From positions 337 through 30,222 of the IMG/VR virus record IMGVR_UViG_3300030104_001481: a stretch of DNA of 29,886 bases. The stretch is one strand, 5' to 3'. Under the pieces are notes generated by a model. It worked only from the letters and a program-made list of their open reading frames with translations. It was not told the DNA's origin and searched no databases. Source of the DNA: a virus. The translations under genes and the position numbers were made by a program. Shown piece after piece: positions 14,470-22,283 of the stretch. How positions within the stretch are numbered: position 1 is the first letter of the stretch; each line of letters begins with the position of its first letter.

Positions 14470-17418
14470 ATGTCATTAAAAAAAATTAGAGAAAAATATC
14501 CTCAATATAATGATATGTCAGACTTAGAGCTAGCAGAAAGGTTTTATAAAAAACATTATTCAGATTTAAGTGAGAGTGATTATTTTGAAAAAATGTTCCC
14601 TGAAATAGCAGCTAAAAGAGGAACAGATGAAATAATATCTCCAGACGATGATTTTAGCGAAAACTTTGAATTTAAATCAGACAAGCCAGAATTTAAACCA
14701 ACAACATCAGAGATAGCTAAATCAGCAGGAGTATCTGTAAATGACCCTGCAAATTTTAAATCACGTTTTGGTGGATCTTTAGGTTACAACGAAGAACAAA
14801 AAAGACTTGCAATAAAAGATGGTTTATCAAAATTATACAAGCAAGATATAGATGTCAGAAAAGGACCTCAAACAGGAGAACTAGAATACTTTAATCCTGA
14901 AACTAAACAATATTCTTTAGTAGATAAACCTGGAATGGATCTTGGAGACTTTGCTGATGTAGGTGGAGATGCTTTTGTTATAGGGTCTGACTTAGCTGCT
15001 ACTATTGTAGGCACAATTTTTACAACACCTGTAGGTGGCTTAACAACAGGTGCTATTGCAGCTGGCGCTGCTGAGTATTATAGACTTAAATGGGGTCAAG
15101 AACATTATCAAGTTAATTTAGATTTAACAGATAAACAATTATTAGACGAAGCATTTAAAACAGCAGGAATATCTGCTGCAGCTGGTTTTATTGGAATTGG
15201 AGGTGTTAAACTAATTAAAGGTGTAAACAATGTAATTAAAGGCAGAACTTTTTCAGAAGTTGGTGAGGGTATTAAAGTAGCAAAAAGTGCTAAAGCTTTT
15301 GAAGCAGAACAAGCAGCAACTAATATTAACAAAGCATTAGAGGATGCAAATGTTAAGTCTAGGTTAAAATATACACTAGCAGAAGCTGCTGATGATAAAG
15401 ACCTATTAGCAATTCAATCTTCATTTGAAAATGTTAGACATTTAGGTAAGACAGAAGAGTTTAACACTTTTGGAAAAAATCAAGCAGAGGCTTTAAATGA
15501 ATATTTTAAATTAATGAAAAAAAATTTTGGAGGTCCTACAGGATCAACATTTGATACAGGCTTTGCTATTAAGGAAGTATTAGAAAAAAGAAACACTCCT
15601 GTAATTAAAAACATAGTAAAAAAACAAGAAGTATCTGAAGATTTATTGACTAAAAAAATATTTAATTTACCAGATGGTAATGTAAAAACAACAGGTGTTG
15701 AGTTTAGATCAATTATAAATGATTTAAGTAAAACTTATAAAAGTAATATGGATCTTGCTGGAAAAGAGCTCGATAGAGTAACAGGTTTTAAAACTATAAA
15801 AACTAAAGAAATAGCAGAAGCTATTGGTAAACTTTCAAATAAAGAAAAAAATAATTTAATTAAAGTTGCTAAATTAGAAGGTGTTTTTAAAAAAGATGTT
15901 TTTGATAACCTTGCTGATAAAAATGGAACAATATCTTTAGCTAGTGCTAGAGAAACAATTTCAACATTAGGTAAATTAATTAGAGAAAAAGAACTGGGTT
16001 TAGCTGCAGGAGAAAGTGTTGATGTGGGTAGATTAAAATTTTTAAAAAATGCTTTTACTGAACAAGTTAGAAAAAATGCAGGGAAAGAATATCTAGATGA
16101 ATTACAAAAATTTAACGATTTAACTATATCTGGTAAAGAACTTTTAAATAATGAAACTATTGCTAAATTAACGGTAAAAGATATTGGTAGTAAGTTTAAA
16201 ATAAGTGATGAGGCTGTATTTGAAACAACTTTTAAAAAAGGCGTTAACAATGGAAAAACAGCAAAAGAAGTTTTTGATGTTGTTAGTAGATCACCAGATG
16301 CATTAAAAGCGTACAAAGAATCTATATTTGATTTTTATAAAACTAAAGTTTTAGTTAAGGGTAAACCAAGTGTATCTAAACACAACGCATTTATTGAAAG
16401 CTATAAAGAGCCATTAAGAGTATTTTTTAATAAATCTGAATTTGAAAAAATATCTAGAATAGGTGGTCTAGCAAAAAACATAGAAAAAACAAATAAAGCT
16501 CTTATACAGACTAATAAAGAATTAAATAAAACATTTGAAGGTAGATTATTAGATACATCACCTCAAGAAATATTTAAAAGAATATATGGACCAGGTAATG
16601 TTGGTGAGATAAAAACATTGAAAAATGTATTAGCTAAAAATCCTGAAGTATACAAAAAGTTTCAAAGAGATGTTTTAACAGACTTAAATGAAAGAGTTTT
16701 TAAAACAGATAAAAAATATACTTTAGGTAAAGTTTTAGACGCTGACGCTTTTAATAGATATTTAAATGGCGGTGGAGGTGAAAGAGGGTATAGGGCTGTA
16801 TTAAAAGAAGTGTTTGGAGATGAGTATGTTAAAAATTTAGATATTTTAAATAAGGCATTACAAATATCTAGTAGATCAGCAGCGTCTGCACAACAAGGTG
16901 TTGTTGGTAGTGCTTTTACTGATATTATTAGAGCAAGGTTAGGTCAGTTTACACTTGCAGGTAGATTGTTTACAGCTGGTAGAAGAATATTTACAGCGGC
17001 TTCAAACAGAATGATAGCAAGAGCGTTATTAAATCCAGACTCATTAAAAGATCTTATAGCTTTAAGAAAATTATCAAAAAAAAGTAAAGCTTATTCAGTA
17101 ATTTTAGCTAAACTAGGTGGTAGTATTTTTATGGTGCAAGATGATTTACCTACACCACCACCTAAAGAAGCAATCATAGAACAAGAAACACCTGATCTTA
17201 GTATGTTATTTGAAGACATAGTAAACCCAGAGGGAACGGTAATTGGAAGTAGAAGAGTTCAACCCACAGCATCTGTAGCACCAATAACACCACCAATTGA
17301 TACTGGCATAATGCAAGTTAACACACCTTTATCACAAACAGGATTGACTCAAACTGAACAGGCTTTACTATCAGAAGAAGAAAAAATAATGAGACTTAGA
17401 CAAAGAGGAATGGCGTAA
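14470..17418 (+). CDS. large ejection-type internal virion protein
   Basis: 982 residues. The N-terminus IREKYPQYNDMSDLELAERFYKKHYSDL is a short module recurrent at the start of phage internal/DNA-transfer proteins. Two hydrophobic Gly/Ala-rich segments at residues ~168-205 (IGSDLAATIVGTIFTTP, TTGAIAAGAAEYY) and ~230-251 (AGISAAAGFIGIGGVKLI) could insert into membranes. The following ~600 residues are Lys/Glu-rich helix with coiled-coil character. Late features are an LGQFTLAGRLFTAGRRIF amphipathic region and a Pro-rich tail (DDLPTPPPKEA). Size, membrane segments and block position fit the class of large proteins ejected with the genome (compare P22 gp16 or T7 gp16). No lytic transglycosylase motif was found. 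Stop and next start overlap by one base. Confidence 0.6.
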   Translation: MSLKKIREKYPQYNDMSDLELAERFYKKHYSDLSESDYFEKMFPEIAAKRGTDEIISPDDDFSENFEFKSDKPEFKPTTSEIAKSAGVSVNDPANFKSRFGGSLGYNEEQKRLAIKDGLSKLYKQDIDVRKGPQTGELEYFNPETKQYSLVDKPGMDLGDFADVGGDAFVIGSDLAATIVGTIFTTPVGGLTTGAIAAGAAEYYRLKWGQEHYQVNLDLTDKQLLDEAFKTAGISAAAGFIGIGGVKLIKGVNNVIKGRTFSEVGEGIKVAKSAKAFEAEQAATNINKALEDANVKSRLKYTLAEAADDKDLLAIQSSFENVRHLGKTEEFNTFGKNQAEALNEYFKLMKKNFGGPTGSTFDTGFAIKEVLEKRNTPVIKNIVKKQEVSEDLLTKKIFNLPDGNVKTTGVEFRSIINDLSKTYKSNMDLAGKELDRVTGFKTIKTKEIAEAIGKLSNKEKNNLIKVAKLEGVFKKDVFDNLADKNGTISLASARETISTLGKLIREKELGLAAGESVDVGRLKFLKNAFTEQVRKNAGKEYLDELQKFNDLTISGKELLNNETIAKLTVKDIGSKFKISDEAVFETTFKKGVNNGKTAKEVFDVVSRSPDALKAYKESIFDFYKTKVLVKGKPSVSKHNAFIESYKEPLRVFFNKSEFEKISRIGGLAKNIEKTNKALIQTNKELNKTFEGRLLDTSPQEIFKRIYGPGNVGEIKTLKNVLAKNPEVYKKFQRDVLTDLNERVFKTDKKYTLGKVLDADAFNRYLNGGGGERGYRAVLKEVFGDEYVKNLDILNKALQISSRSAASAQQGVVGSAFTDIIRARLGQFTLAGRLFTAGRRIFTAASNRMIARALLNPDSLKDLIALRKLSKKSKAYSVILAKLGGSIFMVQDDLPTPPPKEAIIEQETPDLSMLFEDIVNPEGTVIGSRRVQPTASVAPITPPIDTGIMQVNTPLSQTGLTQTEQALLSEEEKIMRLRQRGMA

Positions 17419-19448
17419 TGGATGAAGATGATATTTTATACCAATCAATCATAGCAAATCCTGAAACGGTGCCCTCTGATGTAGATATATCTGGACTTAG
17501 AACTGAAACAGAAACAAACCCTGAATTACTGGCAGCTGTATCCGAGTTTCCTGGTTTACAATTCGATCCTACACAGTACAGTTCATACGAAGACTTATAT
17601 GATTTATACAGTAGAGGATTACCTATGGTGGAGACACCTGAAACAGATACTATTGCAACACCTGTTGTAGAAACACCGATAACAGATACAAGTGCTGGGG
17701 ATCAGGTGACAGGGGACTTAACAACGGATTTAACAACAGACCCTATTAATACAGGTGCTCAACAAAATTTAATAGATCAAGGTATCGGGGTGCAAGGAGC
17801 AATAGGTGATCCTGTTGTAGCACCAGGTGAAGCACCTGTTACACAACAAGAAATAGATGAATTTAATTTTCCAGCATTAACTCAAGATAGTACAGCAGGG
17901 GACATATCTCAAGATTTAGCAAATCAACAAGTTATGTTAGATCCAACAGGTGGTAATATTATGGATGAAGTTGCATTAACAGGTGGAGATACAGGTATAT
18001 TAGATACTGCAGTAAGTGGTGTTTCTACAGCAGCAAGAAATGCTTTTGAAGCTGTAAAATCAGGTGCATCTACGGCTGCTAATTTTATAACAACATATGG
18101 TTATCCTGTGTATCAAGCATTACAAGGAAATCTTGTAGCTGCTGGTGCTAGTGTTGCAACTGGGCTTACACCTCTTATACTTGGCACTAATTTTGTAGGA
18201 AAAATTTTTGAAAGCGTAGGAGACACAAAATCAAAGCAAGAGTATGATTCATATAGTTCAGAACAACAATCAGAAATAGACAAAGCCTACGGACCAGGTG
18301 GAGTTATGGAAGGGTATAATGCTGTATCACAATTTGGAGAAGGTCCTAAAGCAACTATTCAAAGTAGATTAGATACTAGAAGAGCTAATGGAATATCTGA
18401 CAGTAGCCCAATCTCACAACAACTTATAGAACTACAAAATAATCTTGGAATTACAGATTTTACACAACTTACTCAAGATGATATTTCTGATAGAGACGAT
18501 ATAGATCCTACAGATGTTGGTTTAATTGCTGCTGGATCTGCTGATGTTCAAGATTTTGCTGATATTATGCCAGATGAACTTCCTGATGTAACAATAACTA
18601 AAGATAATGCTGCAGATTATTTAATTGAACAACTAGATAAATCTTTAGCTATAGATGCAGCGAGAAGAGAAATGTTAACTCCAAAGAGACAGGATGAATT
18701 AGTTGAGGAGCAAAATAAAATTAAAAGAAATATAACCAATATGCTCAATAATTTTCCAGAAACTTCGGAACAAGTTCTTGCAGATAGAGCAGAAAAAGCA
18801 CAAGCAAATGTTGAAATTGATTTACCTACATCACCGATTACATTTGAAGGTGATAGTGATAGTGCACCAACAGGAGTCGATGCAGGAACGGCTGATGTTC
18901 AAGATTTTGCTGATATTATGCCAGATGAACTTCCTGATGTTACAGATCCAATAGAAGATTTTGAAGTATCAGGTGATATAGGACAACCGGGTCAAGTATT
19001 GGATACTCTATTAGGTCCAAGTGATACTGGCAGAGATACTGATGTGCAACAAAGCGGTACGACATCTTCTGGAAGAGGTAGAGATACTGATGTACAACAA
19101 AGTGGTACAACAGATAGTGGCGGGTCATCAGGCGGAGGTGGCGGTAAAATTGTTTGCACAATGATGAACAAAACTTACGGTTTTGGTTCTTTTAGAAATA
19201 AAATATGGTTGAGACAATCAAAAGATTTAGCACCTGAATATCAAAAAGGTTATCACATACTATTCTTACCACTTGTAAAAATAGCAGAAACAAATAAGAT
19301 TATTAGAAAAATTTTAGAACATATAGCTGTTCATAGAACCATAGATATTAGACAAGAGTCTAGAGGTAAAACACATATATTAGGTAGAGTATATAGAAAA
19401 GTATTAGAACCCATTTGTTATTTGGTAGGTAAATATGGCAAAAGATAA
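17418..19448 (+). CDS. virion-associated protein with disordered repeats and conserved CT-domain
   Basis: 676 residues. Residues 1-200 are acidic and Thr/Pro/Gln-rich, probably disordered (ETPETDTIATPVVETPITDT). Residues ~217-268 are Ala/Gly-hydrophobic (YPVYQALQGNLVAAGASVAT) and could contact membranes. Two internal repeats follow: ADVQDFADIMPDELPDVT twice (~117 codons apart) and GRDTDVQQSGTT twice. After a Gly-rich hinge (SGGSSGGGGG), residues ~576-676 form a domain starting KIVCTMMNKTYGFG with W, GYHILFLP and RTIDIRQ landmarks. It matches a C-terminal domain ('CTxL...GY..wa.P') found at the ends of many phage tail/internal proteins, of unknown function. Its last 14 bases overlap the next gene. 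Confidence 0.6.
   Translation: MDEDDILYQSIIANPETVPSDVDISGLRTETETNPELLAAVSEFPGLQFDPTQYSSYEDLYDLYSRGLPMVETPETDTIATPVVETPITDTSAGDQVTGDLTTDLTTDPINTGAQQNLIDQGIGVQGAIGDPVVAPGEAPVTQQEIDEFNFPALTQDSTAGDISQDLANQQVMLDPTGGNIMDEVALTGGDTGILDTAVSGVSTAARNAFEAVKSGASTAANFITTYGYPVYQALQGNLVAAGASVATGLTPLILGTNFVGKIFESVGDTKSKQEYDSYSSEQQSEIDKAYGPGGVMEGYNAVSQFGEGPKATIQSRLDTRRANGISDSSPISQQLIELQNNLGITDFTQLTQDDISDRDDIDPTDVGLIAAGSADVQDFADIMPDELPDVTITKDNAADYLIEQLDKSLAIDAARREMLTPKRQDELVEEQNKIKRNITNMLNNFPETSEQVLADRAEKAQANVEIDLPTSPITFEGDSDSAPTGVDAGTADVQDFADIMPDELPDVTDPIEDFEVSGDIGQPGQVLDTLLGPSDTGRDTDVQQSGTTSSGRGRDTDVQQSGTTDSGGSSGGGGGKIVCTMMNKTYGFGSFRNKIWLRQSKDLAPEYQKGYHILFLPLVKIAETNKIIRKILEHIAVHRTIDIRQESRGKTHILGRVYRKVLEPICYLVGKYGKR
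18540..18940 (+). repeat. 50-base exact direct repeat, in frame
   Basis: Bases 18540-18589 and 18891-18940 are identical over 50 bases and lie exactly 351 bases (117 codons) apart. Both encode the same ADVQDFADIMPDELPDV segment. Perfect nucleotide identity in a region without other strong constraint indicates a recent duplication or gene conversion, or a site able to mediate in-frame deletion of the 351 bases between. Confidence 0.95.
19032..19112 (+). repeat. 33-base tandem-like repeat with synonymous differences
   Basis: Bases 19032-19064 and 19080-19112 each encode the peptide RDTDVQQSGTT with its preceding context, differing at three positions that are all synonymous third bases. This contrasts with the exact 50-base repeat just upstream and suggests an older duplication kept at protein level. 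Confidence 0.85.
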
Positions 19449-19629
19449 CGCATTACAGAAAATAGAATCACACGAAAAACTTTGCAGAATAATGCAAAAG
19501 CAGACTCACGATAAAATGAAATCATTAGAGCAACAGATCACTAGAGTTGAAAGAATACTTTTAGTATCGATGGGTGCAGTTATATCTGGTATGGCTGGTG
19601 TTATTTTAGTTTTACTTCAAAAATTATAG
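19435..19629 (+). CDS. small coiled-coil/TM protein, XhlA- or holin-like
   Basis: 64 residues. It starts 14 bases before the end of the previous gene, at the ATG inside AAATATGGCAAAAG. Residues 1-38 are a charged helix with heptad character (ALQKIESHEKLCRIMQKQTH, KMKSLEQQITRVE); residues ~41-61 are one hydrophobic helix (ILLVSMGAVISGMAGVILVLL). This arrangement resembles XhlA-type and some holin/spanin-like phage proteins, and it lies at the end of the late block where lysis genes are often found. No endolysin is adjacent in the window, so a lysis role is only a candidate; a membrane-anchored virion accessory is the alternative. Confidence 0.6.
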   Translation: MAKDNALQKIESHEKLCRIMQKQTHDKMKSLEQQITRVERILLVSMGAVISGMAGVILVLLQKL

Positions 19630-19660
19630 CGGTTATACAATAGTCCTACTTTTTCCTATA

Positions 19661-19870
19661 TTAGTCTTCTCTATCATCGTGCCAACGTTCATTTATCTTA
19701 CTAGCCATCCAATAAGCTATCGGAATACATAATATAAACGTTATCTCTGCAGCTCTTAAAACACTTACATCCCATAGTTTGTAAACAATATGATGAATTA
19801 AAATAGGAGCAAAAGCACCTACACATAGTAATATTGCCATTCTTACATAATAAGGATATCTCATATCCAT
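19661..19870 (-). CDS. small two-TM membrane protein
   Basis: 69 residues on the minus strand. The start lies within the last codons of the SNF2 helicase gene (10-base overlap: the helicase ends K-E-W-I-stop while this gene reads M-D-M-R-Y-P). Two hydrophobic segments are seen, at residues ~10-27 (VRMAILLCVGAFAPILIH) and ~38-56 (RAAEITFILCIPIAYWMA), followed by a highly charged tail (SKINERWHDDRED). Size and topology are holin-like, but its co-transcription with an early-type helicase argues equally for an early membrane protein. No family could be named. It converges with the plus-strand block across a 31-base gap in which I see no convincing terminator. Confidence 0.6.
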   Translation of the reverse strand: MDMRYPYYVRMAILLCVGAFAPILIHHIVYKLWDVSVLRAAEITFILCIPIAYWMASKINERWHDDRED

Positions 19871-21294
19871 TCCTTTAACTCTTCACCCATAACTTGTGTA
19901 GCTATATTAATTTTTTTGCGTAAAGCTTTTACTATTCTCTCATCAACTGTATCTTCTGCAATAATATCAATATAGGTCATTGGTCTTTTTTGACCAATAC
20001 GATCTATTCTAGCTTCAGACTGTTGTCTTTTCTCAAGGTCATAACCATTAGAATAATATATCATAGTGCTAGCTTCACTCAATGTAATACCATAACCACC
20101 TGTTTGTGGTGTGCCTACAATAAATCTTACAGGACTTTTAGGATCTTGAATAGACTTAATTGCTTTTTGTCTGTTTTCAACACTAGTATCACCATAGTAA
20201 GTTACAATAGAATTATCCCCATACTCTTTTGTTATATGTTTTACTATTGTTGCTATATCGTTCCTCCAATGTGCCCATATTACGACTTTACCGTGTATTT
20301 CATTAAGAACTTCCATTAACTCATCGATACGATTATTTTTAATTTCTTGTACGCTGCCATCATCAGCTTTGAAATGACCACAAGTAATTTGTTGTAAACG
20401 CATAAGTTGTGTCATTGTTGTGGCTGTTGTTGTCATCTTATCATTCATAACAGCTAAAGCCATTTGTTTCATTTGATTATAAAGTTTTTCTTGTTCACCG
20501 GATAATTGTATGACACGTTTCATAAAAGTCTTTTTAGGTAAATCTAAGCAATCGTCTTTTAATACTCTATAAGAAAAGTCTTTTAATTTATCAGATAGCT
20601 CTGGTATATTTCTATAACCAACTACAATCTGCACAGATCTACCGCCAAAATTAGCTGATCTCATTACAGCATATCTTGTTCTAAAACTATAGTATGAAGC
20701 ATGATTTAATAACCAAGGACTTAAAAATTCACATTGTGTATATAAGTCTAATGGTGATTTAGTTACAGGTGAACCTGTTAATATTCTTCTATACTTAGCT
20801 GATTCGCCTAGCTTAATAACAGACTTAGTTCTTTTAGCTTGAGGGTTTTTAATAGTCGTAGATTCGTCAATAGCCATTATAGTTTCATGGCAAGATAAAA
20901 ATTTATTAACAAAGTCTACACCTTTTTTAGTTGATAGAGCTTCTACATTTACAATCAATATGTGTAGTTCATGACTAGTCTTAAATAATTTAGATAGTTC
21001 TTTTTCTTGTTTTTTATTAACATTTGATTGCCACAATACAGACACATATTCGACATGATCTGCCATATGTGTAGGTATTTCTGTTTCGTGCCAGTTTTTA
21101 TAAACACCTTTTGGTGCCACAATTACAGCTCCGTTAATTTTACCCGCATCATATAACATTGATATGTTATCAATTAATACTTTAGATTTACCTGTACCCA
21201 TTTCCATAAAATAAGCGAAACATTCTTTATTCCAAGACATTTCCAACGCTTTTAATTGGTGTGCGTAAGGTGTTGTTTTAAACTTGTAGTTCAT
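19861..21294 (-). CDS. SNF2-family (SF2) DNA helicase/translocase
   Basis: 477 residues. Motifs in order: Y10/Q13 Q-motif-like (TPYAHQLKALEMSW), Walker A MGTGKSK (32-38), Ia VIVAPKGVYKNW (58-68), DExx box DEST (143-146), motif III LTGSP (172-176), then helicase domain 2 with VIWAHWRNDIATIV, the motif V-like GTPQTGGYGITLSEAS, and motif VI QSEARIDRIGQ (425-435). This is the SNF2/RapA-like set, and all ATPase residues look intact. Similar helicases occur in marine and lactic phages, presumably in recombination-dependent or fork-remodelling DNA synthesis. It is transcribed away from the replication cluster from a shared divergent promoter region, with a weak AAGAGA ribosome site. The only gene behind it is the two-TM protein. 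Confidence 0.88.
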   Translation of the reverse strand: MNYKFKTTPYAHQLKALEMSWNKECFAYFMEMGTGKSKVLIDNISMLYDAGKINGAVIVAPKGVYKNWHETEIPTHMADHVEYVSVLWQSNVNKKQEKELSKLFKTSHELHILIVNVEALSTKKGVDFVNKFLSCHETIMAIDESTTIKNPQAKRTKSVIKLGESAKYRRILTGSPVTKSPLDLYTQCEFLSPWLLNHASYYSFRTRYAVMRSANFGGRSVQIVVGYRNIPELSDKLKDFSYRVLKDDCLDLPKKTFMKRVIQLSGEQEKLYNQMKQMALAVMNDKMTTTATTMTQLMRLQQITCGHFKADDGSVQEIKNNRIDELMEVLNEIHGKVVIWAHWRNDIATIVKHITKEYGDNSIVTYYGDTSVENRQKAIKSIQDPKSPVRFIVGTPQTGGYGITLSEASTMIYYSNGYDLEKRQQSEARIDRIGQKRPMTYIDIIAEDTVDERIVKALRKKINIATQVMGEELKEWI

Positions 21295-21316
21295 ATTTAA
21301 ATCTCTTAACTTTCTA

Positions 21317-21344
21317 TTGACTTATATAACATATACTTTATATT
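21317..21344 (+). promoter_or_regulatory. rightward sigma70-type promoter, candidate
   Basis: TTGACT (21317-21322, one mismatch to TTGACA) and TATATT (21339-21344, one mismatch to TATAAT) with a 16-base spacer. Expected transcription start about 21350-21352, that is, at the ATG of the first gene of the replication cluster. No upstream plus-strand gene could read through, because the neighbouring genes are on the minus strand. Confidence 0.6.
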
Positions 21345-21352
21345 ACTGTCAA
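21323..21352 (-). promoter_or_regulatory. leftward sigma70-type promoter, candidate
   Basis: Read on the minus strand: a perfect TTGACA (complement of 21347-21352) and TATATA (complement of 21323-21328; four of six consensus) with an 18-base spacer, or TTATAT with 17. Expected start about 21316, giving a ~20-base leader with a weak AAGAGA ribosome site for the SNF2 helicase. The -35 overlaps the first base of the opposite gene's start codon. Confidence 0.5.
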
Positions 21353-21726
21353 TGTCAGAAAGCATAAAAGAAACTCAATCAATTGTATATGTGATACAAG
21401 AAATTGCAGGTACAAGGGAAGGTAGACCAAAAATAAATATTATAGGTGCATCACAATATGGTTCATTTAAATTTTTATTACCGGAGTTATCTCAAATAAT
21501 TTTTTCTCCTGGTCCTTTAATTATGAAATTAAGGCAAGGGTTAAAAGATTATAGATCTAATGATTATTTATTGCTTACTGGCGATCCTGCAATAATAGGT
21601 GTTGCATGTTCTATTGCGTCAGATATAACCAATGGAAAATACAATGTATTAAAGTGGGACAAACAAGAAAGAAGATACTATCCAATAACAATAAACTTAT
21701 ATGAAAGAGGAGAAATAAATGAGTGA
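21352..21726 (+). CDS. conserved marine-phage early protein of unknown function
   Basis: 124 residues, MSESIKETQSIVYVIQEIAG, with REGRPKINIIGASQYG, LLPELSQIIFSPGPLIMKLRQGL, YLLLTGDPAIIGVACSIASDITNG and KWDKQERRYYPITI. I recognise this as a protein recurrently first in the replication cluster of pelagiphages and related marine phages; no function is established to my knowledge. It is soluble-looking alpha/beta with no metal or nucleotide motif. The ATG has no ribosome site upstream and coincides with the predicted transcription start, so its mRNA is probably leaderless. Its last 8 bases overlap the next gene. Confidence 0.75.
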   Translation: MSESIKETQSIVYVIQEIAGTREGRPKINIIGASQYGSFKFLLPELSQIIFSPGPLIMKLRQGLKDYRSNDYLLLTGDPAIIGVACSIASDITNGKYNVLKWDKQERRYYPITINLYERGEINE

Positions 21727-22282
21727 TAACTTACAAAAGATGTTCATTGAGGATGCCCCTCAAGATGTGGACAATCTAAAAGGTGTAGAAAATTTATCTA
21801 CTCTTGTCTTACAGTTACAGAAACTAGAAGACGAGATTAAAGATAAAGAAAGTCAATTAAAATCTACAAAAGAAAAAGCAGATAAACTTTCACAAGTTGC
21901 TATCCCTGAAATAATGGAAGCTTTAAAAATGAAAACTATGAAGTTAGCTGATGGATCTGCAATTGAAATTAAAGAGATATATAGCGCAACTATTCCTGTT
22001 GATAAAAAGGAAGGCGCTTATAACTGGCTTCGAGAAAACGGCTTAGGTGATCTTATTAAAAATGAGATTACAGTTTCCTTTGGTCGTGGCGAAGACAACA
22101 AGGCGAGCGAATACGCAAACCTTGCAAAAGGGAATGGGTTCGAACCAACTCAAAAGTTGAAAGTCGAACCTATGACCCTTAAAGCATTGTTTAGAGAGCG
22201 TTCTGAAAATAAAGAAGAACTGCCATCTGAACATTTTAATCTGTTTAAGGGAAACAAAACAAAAATAACAAGGAGTAAATAA
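21719..22282 (+). CDS. conserved phage replication-cluster protein, coiled coil plus beta domain
   Basis: 187 residues, with an AGAGGAG ribosome site inside the previous gene. Residues ~30-62 are a coiled coil (LQLQKLEDEIKDKESQLKST...EKADKLSQ). A conserved-looking domain follows: MKTMKLADGSAIEIKEIYSA, AYNWLRENGLGDLIKNEITVSFGRGED, KVEPMTLKALFRER. Proteins with the 'WLRxNGxxDLIKNxxTVxFGRGED' signature are frequent in podoviruses of several hosts, beside ssDNA-binding or primase genes, with unknown role. Association with DNA replication is inferred from position alone. One base separates its stop from the next ATG. Confidence 0.7.
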   Translation: MSDNLQKMFIEDAPQDVDNLKGVENLSTLVLQLQKLEDEIKDKESQLKSTKEKADKLSQVAIPEIMEALKMKTMKLADGSAIEIKEIYSATIPVDKKEGAYNWLRENGLGDLIKNEITVSFGRGEDNKASEYANLAKGNGFEPTQKLKVEPMTLKALFRERSENKEELPSEHFNLFKGNKTKITRSK

Positions 22283-22283
22283 C

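Noticed and set aside
19630-19660. Bidirectional terminator between converging blocks
   Set aside because: A T-rich stretch is present but no stem longer than three pairs precedes it on either strand.
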